A DNA stretch of 64,000 bases from CALODL01 sp942492115 (GCA_942492115.1 CALODL010000012.1:248001-312000), one strand, 5' to 3'; shown: positions 1 through 9,089, numbered from the stretch's first letter. Notes: generated by a model from the letters alone, not told the origin. A program made the numbers and translations.

Positions 1-12
1 GCCTAACGCGCC

Positions 13-555
13 CTATTCGGAAGGACTAGGAATCCGTCCAAGCTTCCTGCCAAAATAGCTACTCAAAGCACCTAGTCGCTCTTTCTCTGTACCGATCAAG
101 TACCAGGTAGTTCCATCAGGACCAGTGTCAAGCATATGAAACGCAACGACATCGCTACCTGCGTTCATGCCGTCGGGGACGAGCTCCCCACTTCCATATG
201 AAGCAGAAACCTCGTGCCACTCTCGGAGTAGCCCCAAGTCCTTAAGGCGCAACTCACCTCCAGGCGAGATTCGAAGAGTATATACTCCATTCTGGGGATG
301 ACTGCTCTCTCCATTCTGCTGGTCCTCCACGAGACTAAAGGGGCCACGAAAACCGTCTGGGATCAAGAACACGACTTTTGAGACGCCTGGGTTCAGAAAT
401 GGACTGGACAAGGCAAACCAAGAACCTATCAAAACGGCAAGAGCCACTAAGCCTATGCGGCCCCATGGCATGTGGTTATCGACATAAGATGTATCTGACC
501 TTCTCACCGAACAACAATCTCCCTGACAGCCAAGACTACACGGATCCGCCGACAC
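13..555 (-). CDS. hypothetical single-pass membrane protein
   Basis: A 180-residue protein with GTG start. The N-terminus is Cys-rich (Cys 6, 10, 14, 15), followed by one membrane helix at about residues 33-52 and a soluble, probably extracytoplasmic domain. I recognise no family. The start is uncertain: GGAG lies about 15 nt upstream of the GTG, and an internal ATG at 471 just before the helix is an alternative that would drop the Cys-rich segment. It is on the same strand as the other small membrane proteins of the first 7 kb. Confidence 0.55.
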   Translation of the reverse strand: MSADPCSLGCQGDCCSVRRSDTSYVDNHMPWGRIGLVALAVLIGSWFALSSPFLNPGVSKVVFLIPDGFRGPFSLVEDQQNGESSHPQNGVYTLRISPGGELRLKDLGLLREWHEVSASYGSGELVPDGMNAGSDVVAFHMLDTGPDGTTWYLIGTEKERLGALSSYFGRKLGRIPSPSE

Positions 556-946
556 TCATCAATACGGCGTCTCTCCATCAATTGTGATAGTTACGGGCCG
601 AATCTTGTCGAGAAAGTTTAGGTTCTTTGGGTTCGGCCCCTAGACCTACTCGGGTGCTTGTACTTCACCTTCTCGTCTATCAGAGTGCCAGGCAGCGCCT
701 GGAATGTACCAGCGCGCAGCGCTTTGAGCCCGGCCACACTGAGGCGGTGCGGACGTGCACTAGGCGCATGAATGTAATTGACGCGATTAGCCAATCATAG
801 AAATCCTCTCGTTCTGCTCACAAGTGATTCCCTACCCAGAATGTGTACATGTTCGATGGCGGCCCGCAAGCCTTGGTGTGTCTCCTGAGAAGTGACCCTG
901 TTGACCCTATTGACCCTGCATGGGAGCTGGTTCAGTCACACGTGGA
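556..946. other. 391-bp intergenic stretch
   Basis: No convincing gene on either strand. The only structure seen is the 9-nt-periodic GACCCT repeat at 894-917. Small reading frames here lack a ribosome-binding site and resemble nothing known to me. Confidence 0.5.
894..917 (-). repeat. 9-nt-periodic AGGGTC repeat, copy A
   Basis: Two full 9-nt units plus a partial third (GACCCTGTT, GACCCTATT, GACCCT on the plus strand). Read on the minus strand it is AGGGTCAAT-type and is followed after a few bases by CAGGAGA, as in the other copies near 5.4, 6.0 and 7.0 kb. Here no ATG directly follows the purine run. Confidence 0.6.
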
Positions 947-1945
947 TCAATCAGTTGCCTGCGTCTTCCGAAATCGGGGGTTGGGAAAGAACCGACTATG
1001 CCAGTTCGCGTGCCGGACCGCCGCCTGGTCGTTGCGTACCAAGCGTACAGCATGCTCGTTGTTCGCGGTCCCGTCACTTCTGCTCACGGTGAACAACAGT
1101 CCGCCGTCTTCGAGGCCCCGAGCTTCATAGCTTGCTGAGTAGTGGCCCGCTACGAGTGTATGCTGCAGCCGTAGAACCAGCGAGCTTCTCTGTGGCTCAA
1201 ACTTGGCCTCGATAACTTCAAGACCAGTCCGAGGGTCATTCCCCACGGCACGATCGCCAACGCATTCGAGTTGGTAGTGATAGGTGGTCAGACTGCCGGT
1301 GCCGCTCCAATCGAAGGTGCCGTCAGGACGGATGATCATGGCGATCTTGGGGTTATTCTCAATCGACCAGGATCCTGCGATCACTGACTGTTGGAGAGGC
1401 GGGCAGCTTTCGATGCGATGCAGTACCATTTGTTTCTGTCCTGCGATCGGGCGAGCCACGGTCAATTTCGCTCGGTCGTCTTCGGTCAGTTCTACTTCGA
1501 ACGAATAACTGGCCTCTTGGAACCGCCTGGTCGGATGTGTTGATGCCAGCCTTCTCAGCTCGATCCGGCTCATCGTCGGCGTGTATTCAGCGTGGTCCAC
1601 CAGATAGTGCTTATCGCTTGACGTGCGACTCACACATTGGTCGCCCGCATCACGCAAGCCGTGAACACCCTCACTCTTTCCTATGTGCGATCGTGACCAG
1701 TCGAAGCTGCCGTCCCGGTTGATGGTCACCATCTGAATCCCAATCTGCAAATCCACCTCAGCTTCTTCGAGATGTCTAAGATTCCTTTCCGACGATGCAC
1801 CCAGGTCCTTTACGGAAATCTGCCATCGCCCAGCAAGCTTGGAACTGTTCTTGGCCCCGTCGGAACCGCTTACGTTGGTGCAGCCCGCGAGTAGACAGAG
1901 CAACGCCACAGTGGAGCCGAATTGCCTAAAGCCGTAGAGTGTCAT
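947..1945 (-). CDS. putative lipoprotein with two tandem copies of a lipocalin-like or carrier-like repeat
   Basis: 332 residues from the ATG at 1945. This start was chosen because it gives a signal peptide ending in the lipobox LLAGC, whereas the longer frame puts a hydrophilic stretch ahead of it. The mature part has two related halves, each with a G-x-W strand, a line of the form I-x-x-DG-S/T-FDWS, and a later Cys. This suggests tandem duplication of a roughly 130-residue beta-rich domain. Function is unknown; the form would suit an outer-membrane or periplasmic binding protein. Confidence 0.6.
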   Translation of the reverse strand: MTLYGFRQFGSTVALLCLLAGCTNVSGSDGAKNSSKLAGRWQISVKDLGASSERNLRHLEEAEVDLQIGIQMVTINRDGSFDWSRSHIGKSEGVHGLRDAGDQCVSRTSSDKHYLVDHAEYTPTMSRIELRRLASTHPTRRFQEASYSFEVELTEDDRAKLTVARPIAGQKQMVLHRIESCPPLQQSVIAGSWSIENNPKIAMIIRPDGTFDWSGTGSLTTYHYQLECVGDRAVGNDPRTGLEVIEAKFEPQRSSLVLRLQHTLVAGHYSASYEARGLEDGGLLFTVSRSDGTANNEHAVRLVRNDQAAVRHANWHSRFFPNPRFRKTQATD

Positions 1946-2071
1946 GTTGATCTTCTGGCCTTCACGGCCGGCACAATTCAATCGCCTCGCAGTCGGGCAC
2001 ACCACGTATGACAGATGTAATAGTGTCCGCCGTCTGAGGTGAAGGAAGGCATAGCACTGGCCTCGCTATAC

Positions 2072-4198
2072 TCACGGACACGGAGCAATCTCTGCCCCAA
2101 GCCAAGGGTCATACTCGCCCGCACCGTTCATCAGATCGATCAGCCGCAAGATGTCGAGCGGGTCACATTCGCCGGAGCGGTCGATGTCGCACAACCGTGG
2201 CGTCTGTGGAAGCACACCGTTCAGGCGGTCGATGAGTTGCAGAATGTCCAACTCATGAACTTTCCGATTGCCGCCTGCATCGCCCGGCAGGAAGCCCATG
2301 CACACGTGGGTGTTCGACGGGACGTGACGGATCGTGGTCATGGCTCCAGACGGTATAGGTCCGTCGAACGTCAGGGTGATCTGATCTCCATCGACAGCCA
2401 TCGTGGCAATACCAGGAGCACCGCGACCGTTCGAGGCCGTGATGTCGAACTGATCGACGAAGATGATGTCCTCGGCTTCCATGCACATATCCAGCCGGAT
2501 CGTCGTCCATCCAAAGGGCTGCCCATTCACGTCCACAGGTTGGCGGGCGTCGATGATACCGCTGAACGGATCGCTGCCGACGATCGGGCACTCACACTCA
2601 TCCGGAATCGCGTTGTCGTCGGCGTCCCGGCTGAATCCCGAACTGATGTCATCGAGGTCCGGTGTCAGATTGGCATTGCAGTCCCGCTGGCAGTCATCGG
2701 GGATGCCGTCGCCTTGTGGCGGCCACATATCGAGCGAGGCCCCCGATGCGATATCACATTCGTCGGGCGTTGCGTTCTCGTTGCAGTCCTGGCTGCCCCC
2801 GTCCGCCAGGTCGCAGACATCGCCGATCCCGTTGGATTGGCAATCGGCCTGGTCGGGATTGGGCAGGTCGCAGTTGTCGCAATCATCAATGAGTCCGTCG
2901 CCGTCCGTGTCGGGATCGCACTCGTCGGGCACACTGTTGCGGTTGCAGTCTTCGACGACTCCATCTGCGAACTCACATCCGTCAGGGATGCCATTCGTGT
3001 TGCAGTCAGGCGTGATGCCCTTGCCCGCCTGGCAGGCATCTGGCAGCTCATTGTCGTCGCAATCGGCAAAGTAGGGAGACTCGTATGCCCCGATGTCAGC
3101 CCGGCAGTTCTGGACCCGCTTCAGGCCGTCAAGATCGACGGGAGATGTGGATGGATGTTGGAACGATGCGGCATCGATTCCGGGAGACGTTGGCCCTAAG
3201 CGATAATTGCCCTCATCCGGTCCGAGGAAGAGCGGATCCTCACTTAGATTAGATTCTCGCCAATCAACAATTGATCCATCCTTGATCTCAGCCTTTCTAC
3301 GCCCGCCTTGGACAATTGAATGCTCGACTAATAGTTCAGTCGGGGGCAAGACCGATGCAACCAGAAGCTGAGGTGTGCCGTTTGCAGCCGAATTGCCCCA
3401 CACGATCGTGGACCGTACGATCGCAACACCAATAGTCACGACTCCCCCTGCCCAGCCCTCTGAATGATTCTCCACAACTGTACTATTCAGCAGGCCCGAA
3501 TTGCCAACGAGATAAGTACCGCCCCCGCTATAGAGCTCGCCACAGGCATTGCCCCTGATCAGACTGTTCTCGACAATGACGCTAGTGCTTAGTGCTAGTG
3601 AAAATACTCCACCACCCTGCCGAGCCGAATAATTCTTCTCGATAATGCAGTGCTCAATCCGAACGTCGGCGTGCTCCCCCGCATAGATACCACCTCCCGT
3701 GCCGTCCTGAACAAAGGGATCCAGCAGTGTCTCTGATATGTTGCCTGTAATAACGCAATCTCGGAATGTTGCGTGACCACTCTTGATCAGGACACCGCCG
3801 CCACCTCCACCACCATTTGGACCGATTCCGCCAGTATCGCCGATGACATAGCCGCCGGTAATCGTGAACCCTTCGATAACGGTGTCCACAGGCTCCCCAT
3901 GAGCGAGATAGAATCCGCGATGGATGTTGTCCGGATCACCCTGGGCATCGATGATCGTCACCTCGGGCCCGTCCGTGGACCTCACGATGATGGTCTTACC
4001 CCACAGGCTGATATCACGATTGCCGTCACCTGTGTACGTGCCCGGGGCAACAAGCACAGTGTCACCTTCTTGTGCAGCATCGATCCCAGCCTGAATCGTC
4101 GGCTGGTCATCGGGCACGTGGATGATGTCGGCGAGGGCTGCGGGAGCCAGGGCCGCGAAGAGGAGTGGGATGTGCAGGGTGAATCGCATCGAGAACAT
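2072..4198 (-). CDS. secreted right-handed beta-helix protein with dockerin-like tail
   Basis: About 708 residues from the ATG at 4198, which begins a clear signal peptide ending ALA. The next segment (IHVPDDQPTIQAGIDAAQ-type) and repeated GGG-x-V/I coils are typical of pectin-lyase-like parallel beta-helix proteins, residues roughly 20-350. Then come Asp/Asn/Cys-rich repeats (DCN-x-N-x(2)-PDEC), a beta domain, and a C-terminal dockerin-like EF-hand pair (DIDRSGECDPLDILRLID). Probably exported and held on the cell surface through the tail. The half encoded at about 3200-4100 is less GC-rich than the tail, as if the domains had different histories. Confidence 0.8.
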   Translation of the reverse strand: MFSMRFTLHIPLLFAALAPAALADIIHVPDDQPTIQAGIDAAQEGDTVLVAPGTYTGDGNRDISLWGKTIIVRSTDGPEVTIIDAQGDPDNIHRGFYLAHGEPVDTVIEGFTITGGYVIGDTGGIGPNGGGGGGGVLIKSGHATFRDCVITGNISETLLDPFVQDGTGGGIYAGEHADVRIEHCIIEKNYSARQGGGVFSLALSTSVIVENSLIRGNACGELYSGGGTYLVGNSGLLNSTVVENHSEGWAGGVVTIGVAIVRSTIVWGNSAANGTPQLLVASVLPPTELLVEHSIVQGGRRKAEIKDGSIVDWRESNLSEDPLFLGPDEGNYRLGPTSPGIDAASFQHPSTSPVDLDGLKRVQNCRADIGAYESPYFADCDDNELPDACQAGKGITPDCNTNGIPDGCEFADGVVEDCNRNSVPDECDPDTDGDGLIDDCDNCDLPNPDQADCQSNGIGDVCDLADGGSQDCNENATPDECDIASGASLDMWPPQGDGIPDDCQRDCNANLTPDLDDISSGFSRDADDNAIPDECECPIVGSDPFSGIIDARQPVDVNGQPFGWTTIRLDMCMEAEDIIFVDQFDITASNGRGAPGIATMAVDGDQITLTFDGPIPSGAMTTIRHVPSNTHVCMGFLPGDAGGNRKVHELDILQLIDRLNGVLPQTPRLCDIDRSGECDPLDILRLIDLMNGAGEYDPWLGAEIAPCP

Positions 4199-4408
4199 TG
4201 TACCGCCAGTAGAGGTGTCTACGCTCTCCATATACGCGGATTGTGCAGGCGGGTTCGGCTCAGGTGGCTTGCGGGGCTTGATGGACCAATGCAGCAAGAC
4301 TAAAGCTTCAACTCTGTCCATCCGATCCTACCGATATGTCAGCTCATGAACTCAACCCGCCTCGCCGCTGGAGCTGGCCCGCCTGGCGAACGATCATGTT
4401 TCACCTCA

Positions 4409-5356
4409 TTAGTCCCCGCTCCACTCCTTATAACGTGAGTGGTCATTCACATCGGCAACGTTGAAACCTACTTCGACCAACAGATCTTTTCTGAACTCCG
4501 CGTAGGCGACGTAGCCCTCCTCGTCATAGAAGTACGCATAGACTGTGATGTCTCCTTCAGTAAGGTGCAGGTCAGGAGGGCCGACAATCCATCGCAACCC
4601 CCTTGGAGAAAAGGCCTTTCCCGAGAACTTGAGCTGCTCTATCAAGTTGATGACCCCGTCTTGCCTTTGAGATGGATCGGTGTTCCCGTGGGCCTGCTGC
4701 CAGAAAGACGGTCGCATGAGAAGAGAGAGAGGAACACTCCCTCCGACGACGGCAGCAGTGCTGGCTACTGTTGACAGGGCCCACACGCAAAGCACGATGC
4801 CTGTTGATCGGGTGCTCGCTATCGACGTCTTAACCGGTGGTATGAAATCGCTGAGATCCTCACCGCATTCCGGGCACCTATCGCTCGTCAAGTGATCGAT
4901 GCAATACGCACACCCCGGACACACGCTCTCGTCAACCAGGCGGAGGAAACACGCACGCCAGACCCATCGCCAGGCAACCATTGCACCCATCCCGATGCAC
5001 GCAGCTAAGACCGCGGGAGCAATGGCCATCCCCAAGAATCTCAGTGTGAGAACGCCGCGTCCCTCGCCGCACATCAGCATTCTCGTCACGATGGGAATCA
5101 TGAACACCGTCAGTCCCATGACCCCGCCAATCACCATGGTCCAGCGGAGATGCTGACAGCGGTTAAGAACCAAGTAACTGATCACGAAAGCGATGAGGAT
5201 TCCAGTGATGCCGGTCACGCGGAAAGTAGGATCTGAGAATAGTTCAGTCAGAATGTGGGCAAGCACCAAGACGATTAGTGTACCCAGAAGAATCCTGGCG
5301 TGCCGATGCGGTCGATTGGAGCGAAGCTTGACGCTCACGGCATGGTCTACTTTCAA
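4409..5356 (-). CDS. multi-pass membrane protein with internal zinc ribbon
   Basis: 315 residues with a TTG start (a GTG at 5338 is an alternative; neither has a good ribosome-binding site). Four hydrophobic segments lie at about residues 21-40, 46-65, 71-90 and 105-130. They are followed by a zinc ribbon with Cys 146, 149, 161 and 164 (CPGC...CPEC), another membrane segment at about 190-215, and an extracytoplasmic tail. The ribbon is related to the CGYDLRGS ribbons of the array at 8-20 kb but lacks that signature. Function unknown. Confidence 0.65.
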   Translation of the reverse strand: MKVDHAVSVKLRSNRPHRHARILLGTLIVLVLAHILTELFSDPTFRVTGITGILIAFVISYLVLNRCQHLRWTMVIGGVMGLTVFMIPIVTRMLMCGEGRGVLTLRFLGMAIAPAVLAACIGMGAMVAWRWVWRACFLRLVDESVCPGCAYCIDHLTSDRCPECGEDLSDFIPPVKTSIASTRSTGIVLCVWALSTVASTAAVVGGSVPLSLLMRPSFWQQAHGNTDPSQRQDGVINLIEQLKFSGKAFSPRGLRWIVGPPDLHLTEGDITVYAYFYDEEGYVAYAEFRKDLLVEVGFNVADVNDHSRYKEWSGD

Positions 5357-5400
5357 GGATGAGAAACTACCGGCGTTCCGACATCATACTTCCGTGAGCC

Positions 5401-5415
5401 GACCCTGTTGACCCT
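5401..5415 (-). repeat. 9-nt-periodic AGGGTC repeat, copy B
   Basis: GACCCTGTTGACCCT on the plus strand, about 45 nt upstream of the minus-strand membrane protein gene starting at 5356. On the minus strand CGGAAG and an ATG follow, opening a 6-codon frame that ends before the gene. Confidence 0.6.
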
Positions 5416-5438
5416 CCAAAGTGTGCGTGAATTTCAGC

Positions 5439-5463
5439 AGGGACGATAGGGTCGTTAGGGACG
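5439..5463 (+). repeat. 9-nt-periodic AGGGTC repeat, copy C (plus orientation)
   Basis: Nearly three 9-nt units, AGGGACGAT, AGGGTCGTT, AGGGACG, read on the plus strand. GAGGAAG and an ATG follow, opening a 23-codon frame that runs into the 3' end of the convergent gene at 5522. Orientation is opposite to the other copies. Confidence 0.6.
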
Positions 5464-5521
5464 TTGATCTGAGGAAGTATATGGACAGAAGACTGGCCCG
5501 GGCGAGACTGAAACCGCCGGA

Positions 5522-5923
5522 TCACTCCTGCGGCCGAAGTACTTCATTGTGAATGTACTGCCCGATGTAACTGGAGACTAGCTGAAGGTCCCTCTTGTAA
5601 GGGAAACCGTGCCCAGAGAACTCGACCACGAACCGCTGCTGGCTCTCGACCCAACCAGTCACATCGATGTCCGTCGTCTTCACGCCTTCGGCAAGATCGA
5701 ACCAGACAATCCGACTCAGGTACTGCTCGCCGCATTCGTGAGCCTGTAATTCGTCGAGCGATTGTGGGAACCGGCCCTCCTCCTTGACCAGGAAACACCG
5801 GACGGATGCTGAGAAGGTCGTCGTTGCAGCCATGTAGATATCCATCCAGAACGACCAACCATAGAGCAGCACGAAGCCGCCAACCAAGACGGACCAAATG
5901 ATTCGCCGAGGACGCCATTTCAT
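5522..5923 (-). CDS. small membrane-anchored protein, pseudopilin-like segment
   Basis: 133 residues from the ATG at 5923 (MKWRPRR), chosen because a membrane helix at about residues 9-28 follows directly and the longer frame has no membrane-protein character. After the helix comes a segment with EEGRFPQSLDEL, the kind of sequence found in type II secretion pseudopilin G-like and related planctomycete proteins. A similar EGTLPESLDEML occurs in the array gene at 18844-19308. Function unknown. Confidence 0.55.
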   Translation of the reverse strand: MKWRPRRIIWSVLVGGFVLLYGWSFWMDIYMAATTTFSASVRCFLVKEEGRFPQSLDELQAHECGEQYLSRIVWFDLAEGVKTTDIDVTGWVESQQRFVVEFSGHGFPYKRDLQLVSSYIGQYIHNEVLRPQE

Positions 5924-5972
5924 CGATGGACTTGCCAAGTGAACACGCCTGTTACTGCATACCTTCCCGAGT

Positions 5973-5990
5973 AACGACCCTGACGACCCT
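5973..5990 (-). repeat. 9-nt-periodic AGGGTC repeat, copy D
   Basis: Two units (AACGACCCT, GACGACCCT on the plus strand) about 50 nt upstream of the gene starting at 5923. On the minus strand CGGGAAGGT and ATG CAG TAA follow, a two-codon frame. Confidence 0.6.
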
Positions 5991-6021
5991 GTGTGACAAG
6001 CCAACGACCGAGGCCCCTGGG

Positions 6022-6354
6022 CTAGACCCGGCTCAGTTTGGCTACATTCTCCGGACTCAGGTCTGTTCCGCACTCAGGACAGGTGCCCGTCAAATTGCCA
6101 CGCAGATTGTACGCACACCCTTCGCATCGAATCTCAACATGTGATCGGAAAGTCCTTCTGAACACGAGCAGACCCAGGGCAATCGCGGCGACCCAAACTA
6201 CAGTTCCTAGCCACCAATAATCGTCGTTCCGAGGATATGGGTCTGTGGCTTCAGGCAAGAACAATCCAAGTACGACAAAGGCGAGCATAGCTGCGACCAC
6301 GCTGGTCACTAAGGCGTTTACTGCTGACGCGAGAATCGCATACTCTGCCCTCAC
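6022..6354 (-). CDS. two-helix membrane protein with C-terminal zinc ribbon
   Basis: 110 residues with GTG start. Helices at about residues 12-33 and 48-66 enclose a short extracytoplasmic loop. A zinc ribbon follows with Cys 77, 80, 92 and 95 (CEGCAYNLRG...CPECG). This is a shorter, minus-strand relative of the array proteins at 8-20 kb: same order of helix, outside loop, helix, cytosolic ribbon, but no VIRK N-terminus. Function unknown. Confidence 0.65.
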   Translation of the reverse strand: MRAEYAILASAVNALVTSVVAAMLAFVVLGLFLPEATDPYPRNDDYWWLGTVVWVAAIALGLLVFRRTFRSHVEIRCEGCAYNLRGNLTGTCPECGTDLSPENVAKLSRV

Positions 6355-6405
6355 GGAACCATGGGAGGAGTGCAGCTTCGGCGAGGCTGACCGTTTGACG
6401 AACTA

Positions 6406-6942
6406 TTATTTTGCCCACACGTTCACGATTCTCAGTCTGGGCTCGGCCGCTTTCATTTGACCGATGTCTCCCTTGGACAGCACTGCATCCGCAGCTACGA
6501 CTTTGGTGAGGCTGTAGCAACTACCTCGCACGCAGACGTTTCCACCAACCGGTATCAACGAGATTTCCCGGCCGGCTAGTCTGAATGGAGCAACGATCTC
6601 GGCTTCGAGCTTGAGTACTCGTTTTCGAGGCTTTGCCGATGTGACCTGGTATCTTGTTAGCAGGTAGACATCCTTGTCGAGGTGCGTGGCGGTGAAGATC
6701 GGGACGGGCAGCAGGTGATCCAGGCACCCCAGTTGGTCCCCTGAGACATACCGTGCGTGGATCTCAACGTCTTTGAGTATTTCCTGTTGCCATTGGGGAA
6801 GTTCTGACACATCGTGCAGCCTGTCACTAGGATCGGCCCCGGAACTAGGACTCGGGACGGCCACACCCGGTATCGCCATCAGAGACAGGAGTATCACTCC
6901 GTAAGTCAGCCGTCTTGCAGCGAGGTGAGTTGTTTCTTTCAT
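6406..6942 (-). CDS. hypothetical exported protein
   Basis: 178 residues from the ATG at 6942, which has a strong GGAGG about 6 nt upstream and opens a signal peptide (hydrophobic core about residues 13-27). The mature part is soluble with no recognised motif beyond a pair of Cys (CVRGSCYS) near residue 140. Just upstream is copy E of the AGGGTC repeat, whose purine run is this gene's own ribosome-binding site. Confidence 0.6.
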   Translation of the reverse strand: MKETTHLAARRLTYGVILLSLMAIPGVAVPSPSSGADPSDRLHDVSELPQWQQEILKDVEIHARYVSGDQLGCLDHLLPVPIFTATHLDKDVYLLTRYQVTSAKPRKRVLKLEAEIVAPFRLAGREISLIPVGGNVCVRGSCYSLTKVVAADAVLSKGDIGQMKAAEPRLRIVNVWAK

Positions 6943-6958
6943 ACATGCCTCCTCAAGT

Positions 6959-6983
6959 AACCACCCTGTTGCCCTGACAACCT
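6959..6983 (-). repeat. 9-nt-periodic AGGGTC repeat, copy E
   Basis: A degenerate copy (AACCACCCT, GTTGCCCTG, ACAACCT on the plus strand). Read on the minus strand it runs directly into GAGGAGG and the start codon of the exported protein gene at 6942. This is the copy most clearly joined to a translation start. Confidence 0.5.
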
Positions 6984-7066
6984 TGCCACCCAAGTATACC
7001 CCCGAACACCGTCCCGATCGTCCCTCATTGTGCCTGGCCGCCGAATCGCATTGGTCGAGGAGCGGG

Positions 7067-7072
7067 TATAAT
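7067..7072 (+). promoter_or_regulatory. TATAAT -10 candidate
   Basis: Perfect TATAAT ending 6 nt before the ATG at 7079. No convincing -35 hexamer sits at 16-18 nt upstream, so this is only a candidate. If real it would drive a leaderless mRNA for the 7079 gene and possibly the whole array. Confidence 0.3.
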
Positions 7073-7078
7073 CAGAAC

Positions 7079-7972
7079 ATGGTCAAACACGACGATCACA
7101 GGGCTGGTGAGATCAGTTGGGAGAGAGTGCGTCGTATATTTGGCGATCCCGCCCCAGTCCAAGACGTGTGGGAATCGCAATTCGACCGGTTTGATAAAGA
7201 GCTCGCAGCTTTGGCCCGAACGCCATACGAGCAGATCGATTTCGGGGACCTGTGGTATTACTACCACGACCTCGCCTCGATGGATCTGCAACCGAATCTG
7301 TTTGCTTACCTGTTTCCCGTGTGCCTGATGCACTGGCACCATACTCTGCTGCACAGTCAGGAATGGGCTGGTGATATAGAGTTTCATTCTGCCCTTTTGC
7401 GAGGAGACATCCTTGACAAGATGCTCACCGCAGAACAGACGGATGGGATGTGCCGTTTCTTCAGAGACAGTTTCCTGGCCCGCCTAGATGCTGACAGATC
7501 CGTAAAGAACTCAAATTTGTGGATATTCAGATTGAATTCTCTCGGTCTCATCATTCCGAAGGTCGAGATTCTGTGGACGCCATGGTGGGAGTTCGATACC
7601 GCAGGACGGACCGTTGCGGGGCTGCAGTATTGTTCGGGCCTGATGTATCGATCCAACGAAAATCCACTCTACGAGCCATGGACACCTGTCGGCGGCGGTG
7701 GCGGTCCGTATCTCTGGGAACACGATAGCGAAATCTACGATAGCGGATGGTTGCGGGAGAATACTGAGTTTCTGAGGCAAGTGCTGACGGTTGAGTTCGT
7801 CGGCGATCGGCTTGCACTGGCGGTCTCCCGTTTGGAAGGGGAACCGGAGTTCGATGTGGCCGTCAAGATGCATCAGGAATTTGCTGATCGCCGCAGTCTG
7901 ATCGCTGCCAGAGTCAGTGAATTGCCAGTGTTGTTGGGACGCTCAGAATTCGTTGCCGGTTGGACCACCTGA
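7079..7972 (+). CDS. hypothetical protein preceding the zinc-ribbon array
   Basis: 297 residues from the ATG at 7079 (MVKHDDHRAGEISW); the frame is open further upstream but the preceding residues look non-coding. No signal peptide, membrane helix or recognised domain; it is rich in Trp, Leu and acidic residues and is probably cytosolic. A perfect TATAAT stands at 7067-7072, only 6 nt before the ATG, so the transcript could be leaderless; an AGGAG is 17 nt upstream. Only 20 nt separate its stop from the first array gene, so it may head that transcription unit. Confidence 0.6.
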   Translation: MVKHDDHRAGEISWERVRRIFGDPAPVQDVWESQFDRFDKELAALARTPYEQIDFGDLWYYYHDLASMDLQPNLFAYLFPVCLMHWHHTLLHSQEWAGDIEFHSALLRGDILDKMLTAEQTDGMCRFFRDSFLARLDADRSVKNSNLWIFRLNSLGLIIPKVEILWTPWWEFDTAGRTVAGLQYCSGLMYRSNENPLYEPWTPVGGGGGPYLWEHDSEIYDSGWLRENTEFLRQVLTVEFVGDRLALAVSRLEGEPEFDVAVKMHQEFADRRSLIAARVSELPVLLGRSEFVAGWTT

Positions 7973-7992
7973 GGCATATCGAGGAGCCGCTC

Positions 7993-8454
7993 ATGCTCCG
8001 TCGCACGCTCACAACCATCTCTGCCGGTCTGCTCTTGATCACCCTTGTCGCCTGGGGTGCGTCTTACTGGAACTGGTGGTGGGCCGGTGAACGGACAGTC
8101 GTATGGCTCGAGCGAGGTGCAATCGACTGGAGCCCAGATTGGTTTCCGAGGCGACATGGCTGGGGACATGACCTACAGAAAACCAGTGGAAGATCCGGTT
8201 TCTCGAACCTGAGCACGACCTGGAAGCCACGGTGGAAGACTCGTGACAGCTCTCATCGGGCGGGGTTCAACTACTTGAACATGCATACGATCCTGCCACT
8301 CTGGATCCCGACCCTTGCCTTCGCCATCCGGCCCGCCTGCGGATTCGTGTCCTGGGTTCGGCGGCGATGGCGTTCTACACATGGGCTGTGCGTGGCGTGT
8401 GCGTATGATCTGAGGGGAACCGCGGGGGCTTGTCCGGAGTGTGGCCTCGAATGA
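7993..8454 (+). CDS. array member 1: two-helix zinc-ribbon membrane protein
   Basis: 153 residues from the ATG at 7993, preceded by GAGGAG. Helix 1 at about residues 6-25, then an outside segment with LERGAIDW and SNLSTTWKP motifs shared by other members, helix 2 starting ILPLWIP (about 97-117), an Arg-rich stretch, and the ribbon CVACAYDLRGTAGACPECG. It ends directly after the ribbon. The stop overlaps the next start as ATGA. The positive-inside rule puts the ribbon in the cytosol. Confidence 0.75.
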   Translation: MLRRTLTTISAGLLLITLVAWGASYWNWWWAGERTVVWLERGAIDWSPDWFPRRHGWGHDLQKTSGRSGFSNLSTTWKPRWKTRDSSHRAGFNYLNMHTILPLWIPTLAFAIRPACGFVSWVRRRWRSTHGLCVACAYDLRGTAGACPECGLE

Positions 8455-9089
8455 TCTTCCAAGTGTTCATTGTTGTCATGGCCGCCGTAGCCGGTGTAGT
8501 CATGCTCGACGTGATCGGCCCTCTCGGTGCAGTCATCACTGCTGTAAGTGTCCTTGCGGTCTTCGGAGTAGTGATCCAGAGGAGATCTCGCAGGGGCCCG
8601 GGGATGTGCGATATCTGTGGCTATGACCTTCGCGGATCGATCGACCGGTGCCCGGAGTGCGGCCATGCCAAGGAGACAGCCAAGCCAGGAGCATCGCGAG
8701 ATTTGTTCACTGGGCCCCGTTCAATCAAGACACTTCTGCTTGCAATTGCCATGACCACCGTGTCGTTGTTGAGTCCATGGCCACCGGTGACCGGCCCTGG
8801 AATCGATTTGGGTGGCCCCATACGTCTCATCACCTCCCTCGGCTGGCCGCTGGGCTACATCCGCGTCGTCAACGGCGAGATCACGGACGTACATTGGTTC
8901 AGGGCAGCCGTGAATGTGTTCTTTTGGTTCATGATTGCGAACGGCGTGATCTACTTCGGATACGAGTACTTGAAGAATCGTGACCTGCATCGGATACGAG
9001 GTGGTCAGTGTTCTGCATGTGGCTATGACCTTCGAGGATCCCCACACGCCTGTCCCGAATGCGGTCAAACCCCGGAGGCGGCCAAGTGA
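8451..9089 (+). CDS. array member 2: fused protein with two zinc ribbons
   Basis: 212 residues starting in the ATGA overlap. Order: short two-helix N-terminal unit, ribbon CDICGYDLRGSIDRCPECG, the tail HAKETAK where most members stop, then read-through into a second unit with its own helix, NGEITDVHW segment, second helix (about 158-178) and ribbon CSACGYDLRGSPHACPECG. It appears to be two array genes joined in frame by loss of a stop codon. The GTGA overlap leads to member 3. Confidence 0.75.
   Translation: MIFQVFIVVMAAVAGVVMLDVIGPLGAVITAVSVLAVFGVVIQRRSRRGPGMCDICGYDLRGSIDRCPECGHAKETAKPGASRDLFTGPRSIKTLLLAIAMTTVSLLSPWPPVTGPGIDLGGPIRLITSLGWPLGYIRVVNGEITDVHWFRAAVNVFFWFMIANGVIYFGYEYLKNRDLHRIRGGQCSACGYDLRGSPHACPECGQTPEAAK

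Noticed and set aside
2039..3199. 386-codon open frame on the plus strand
   Set aside because: Antisense to the Asp/Cys-rich tail of the beta-helix protein.
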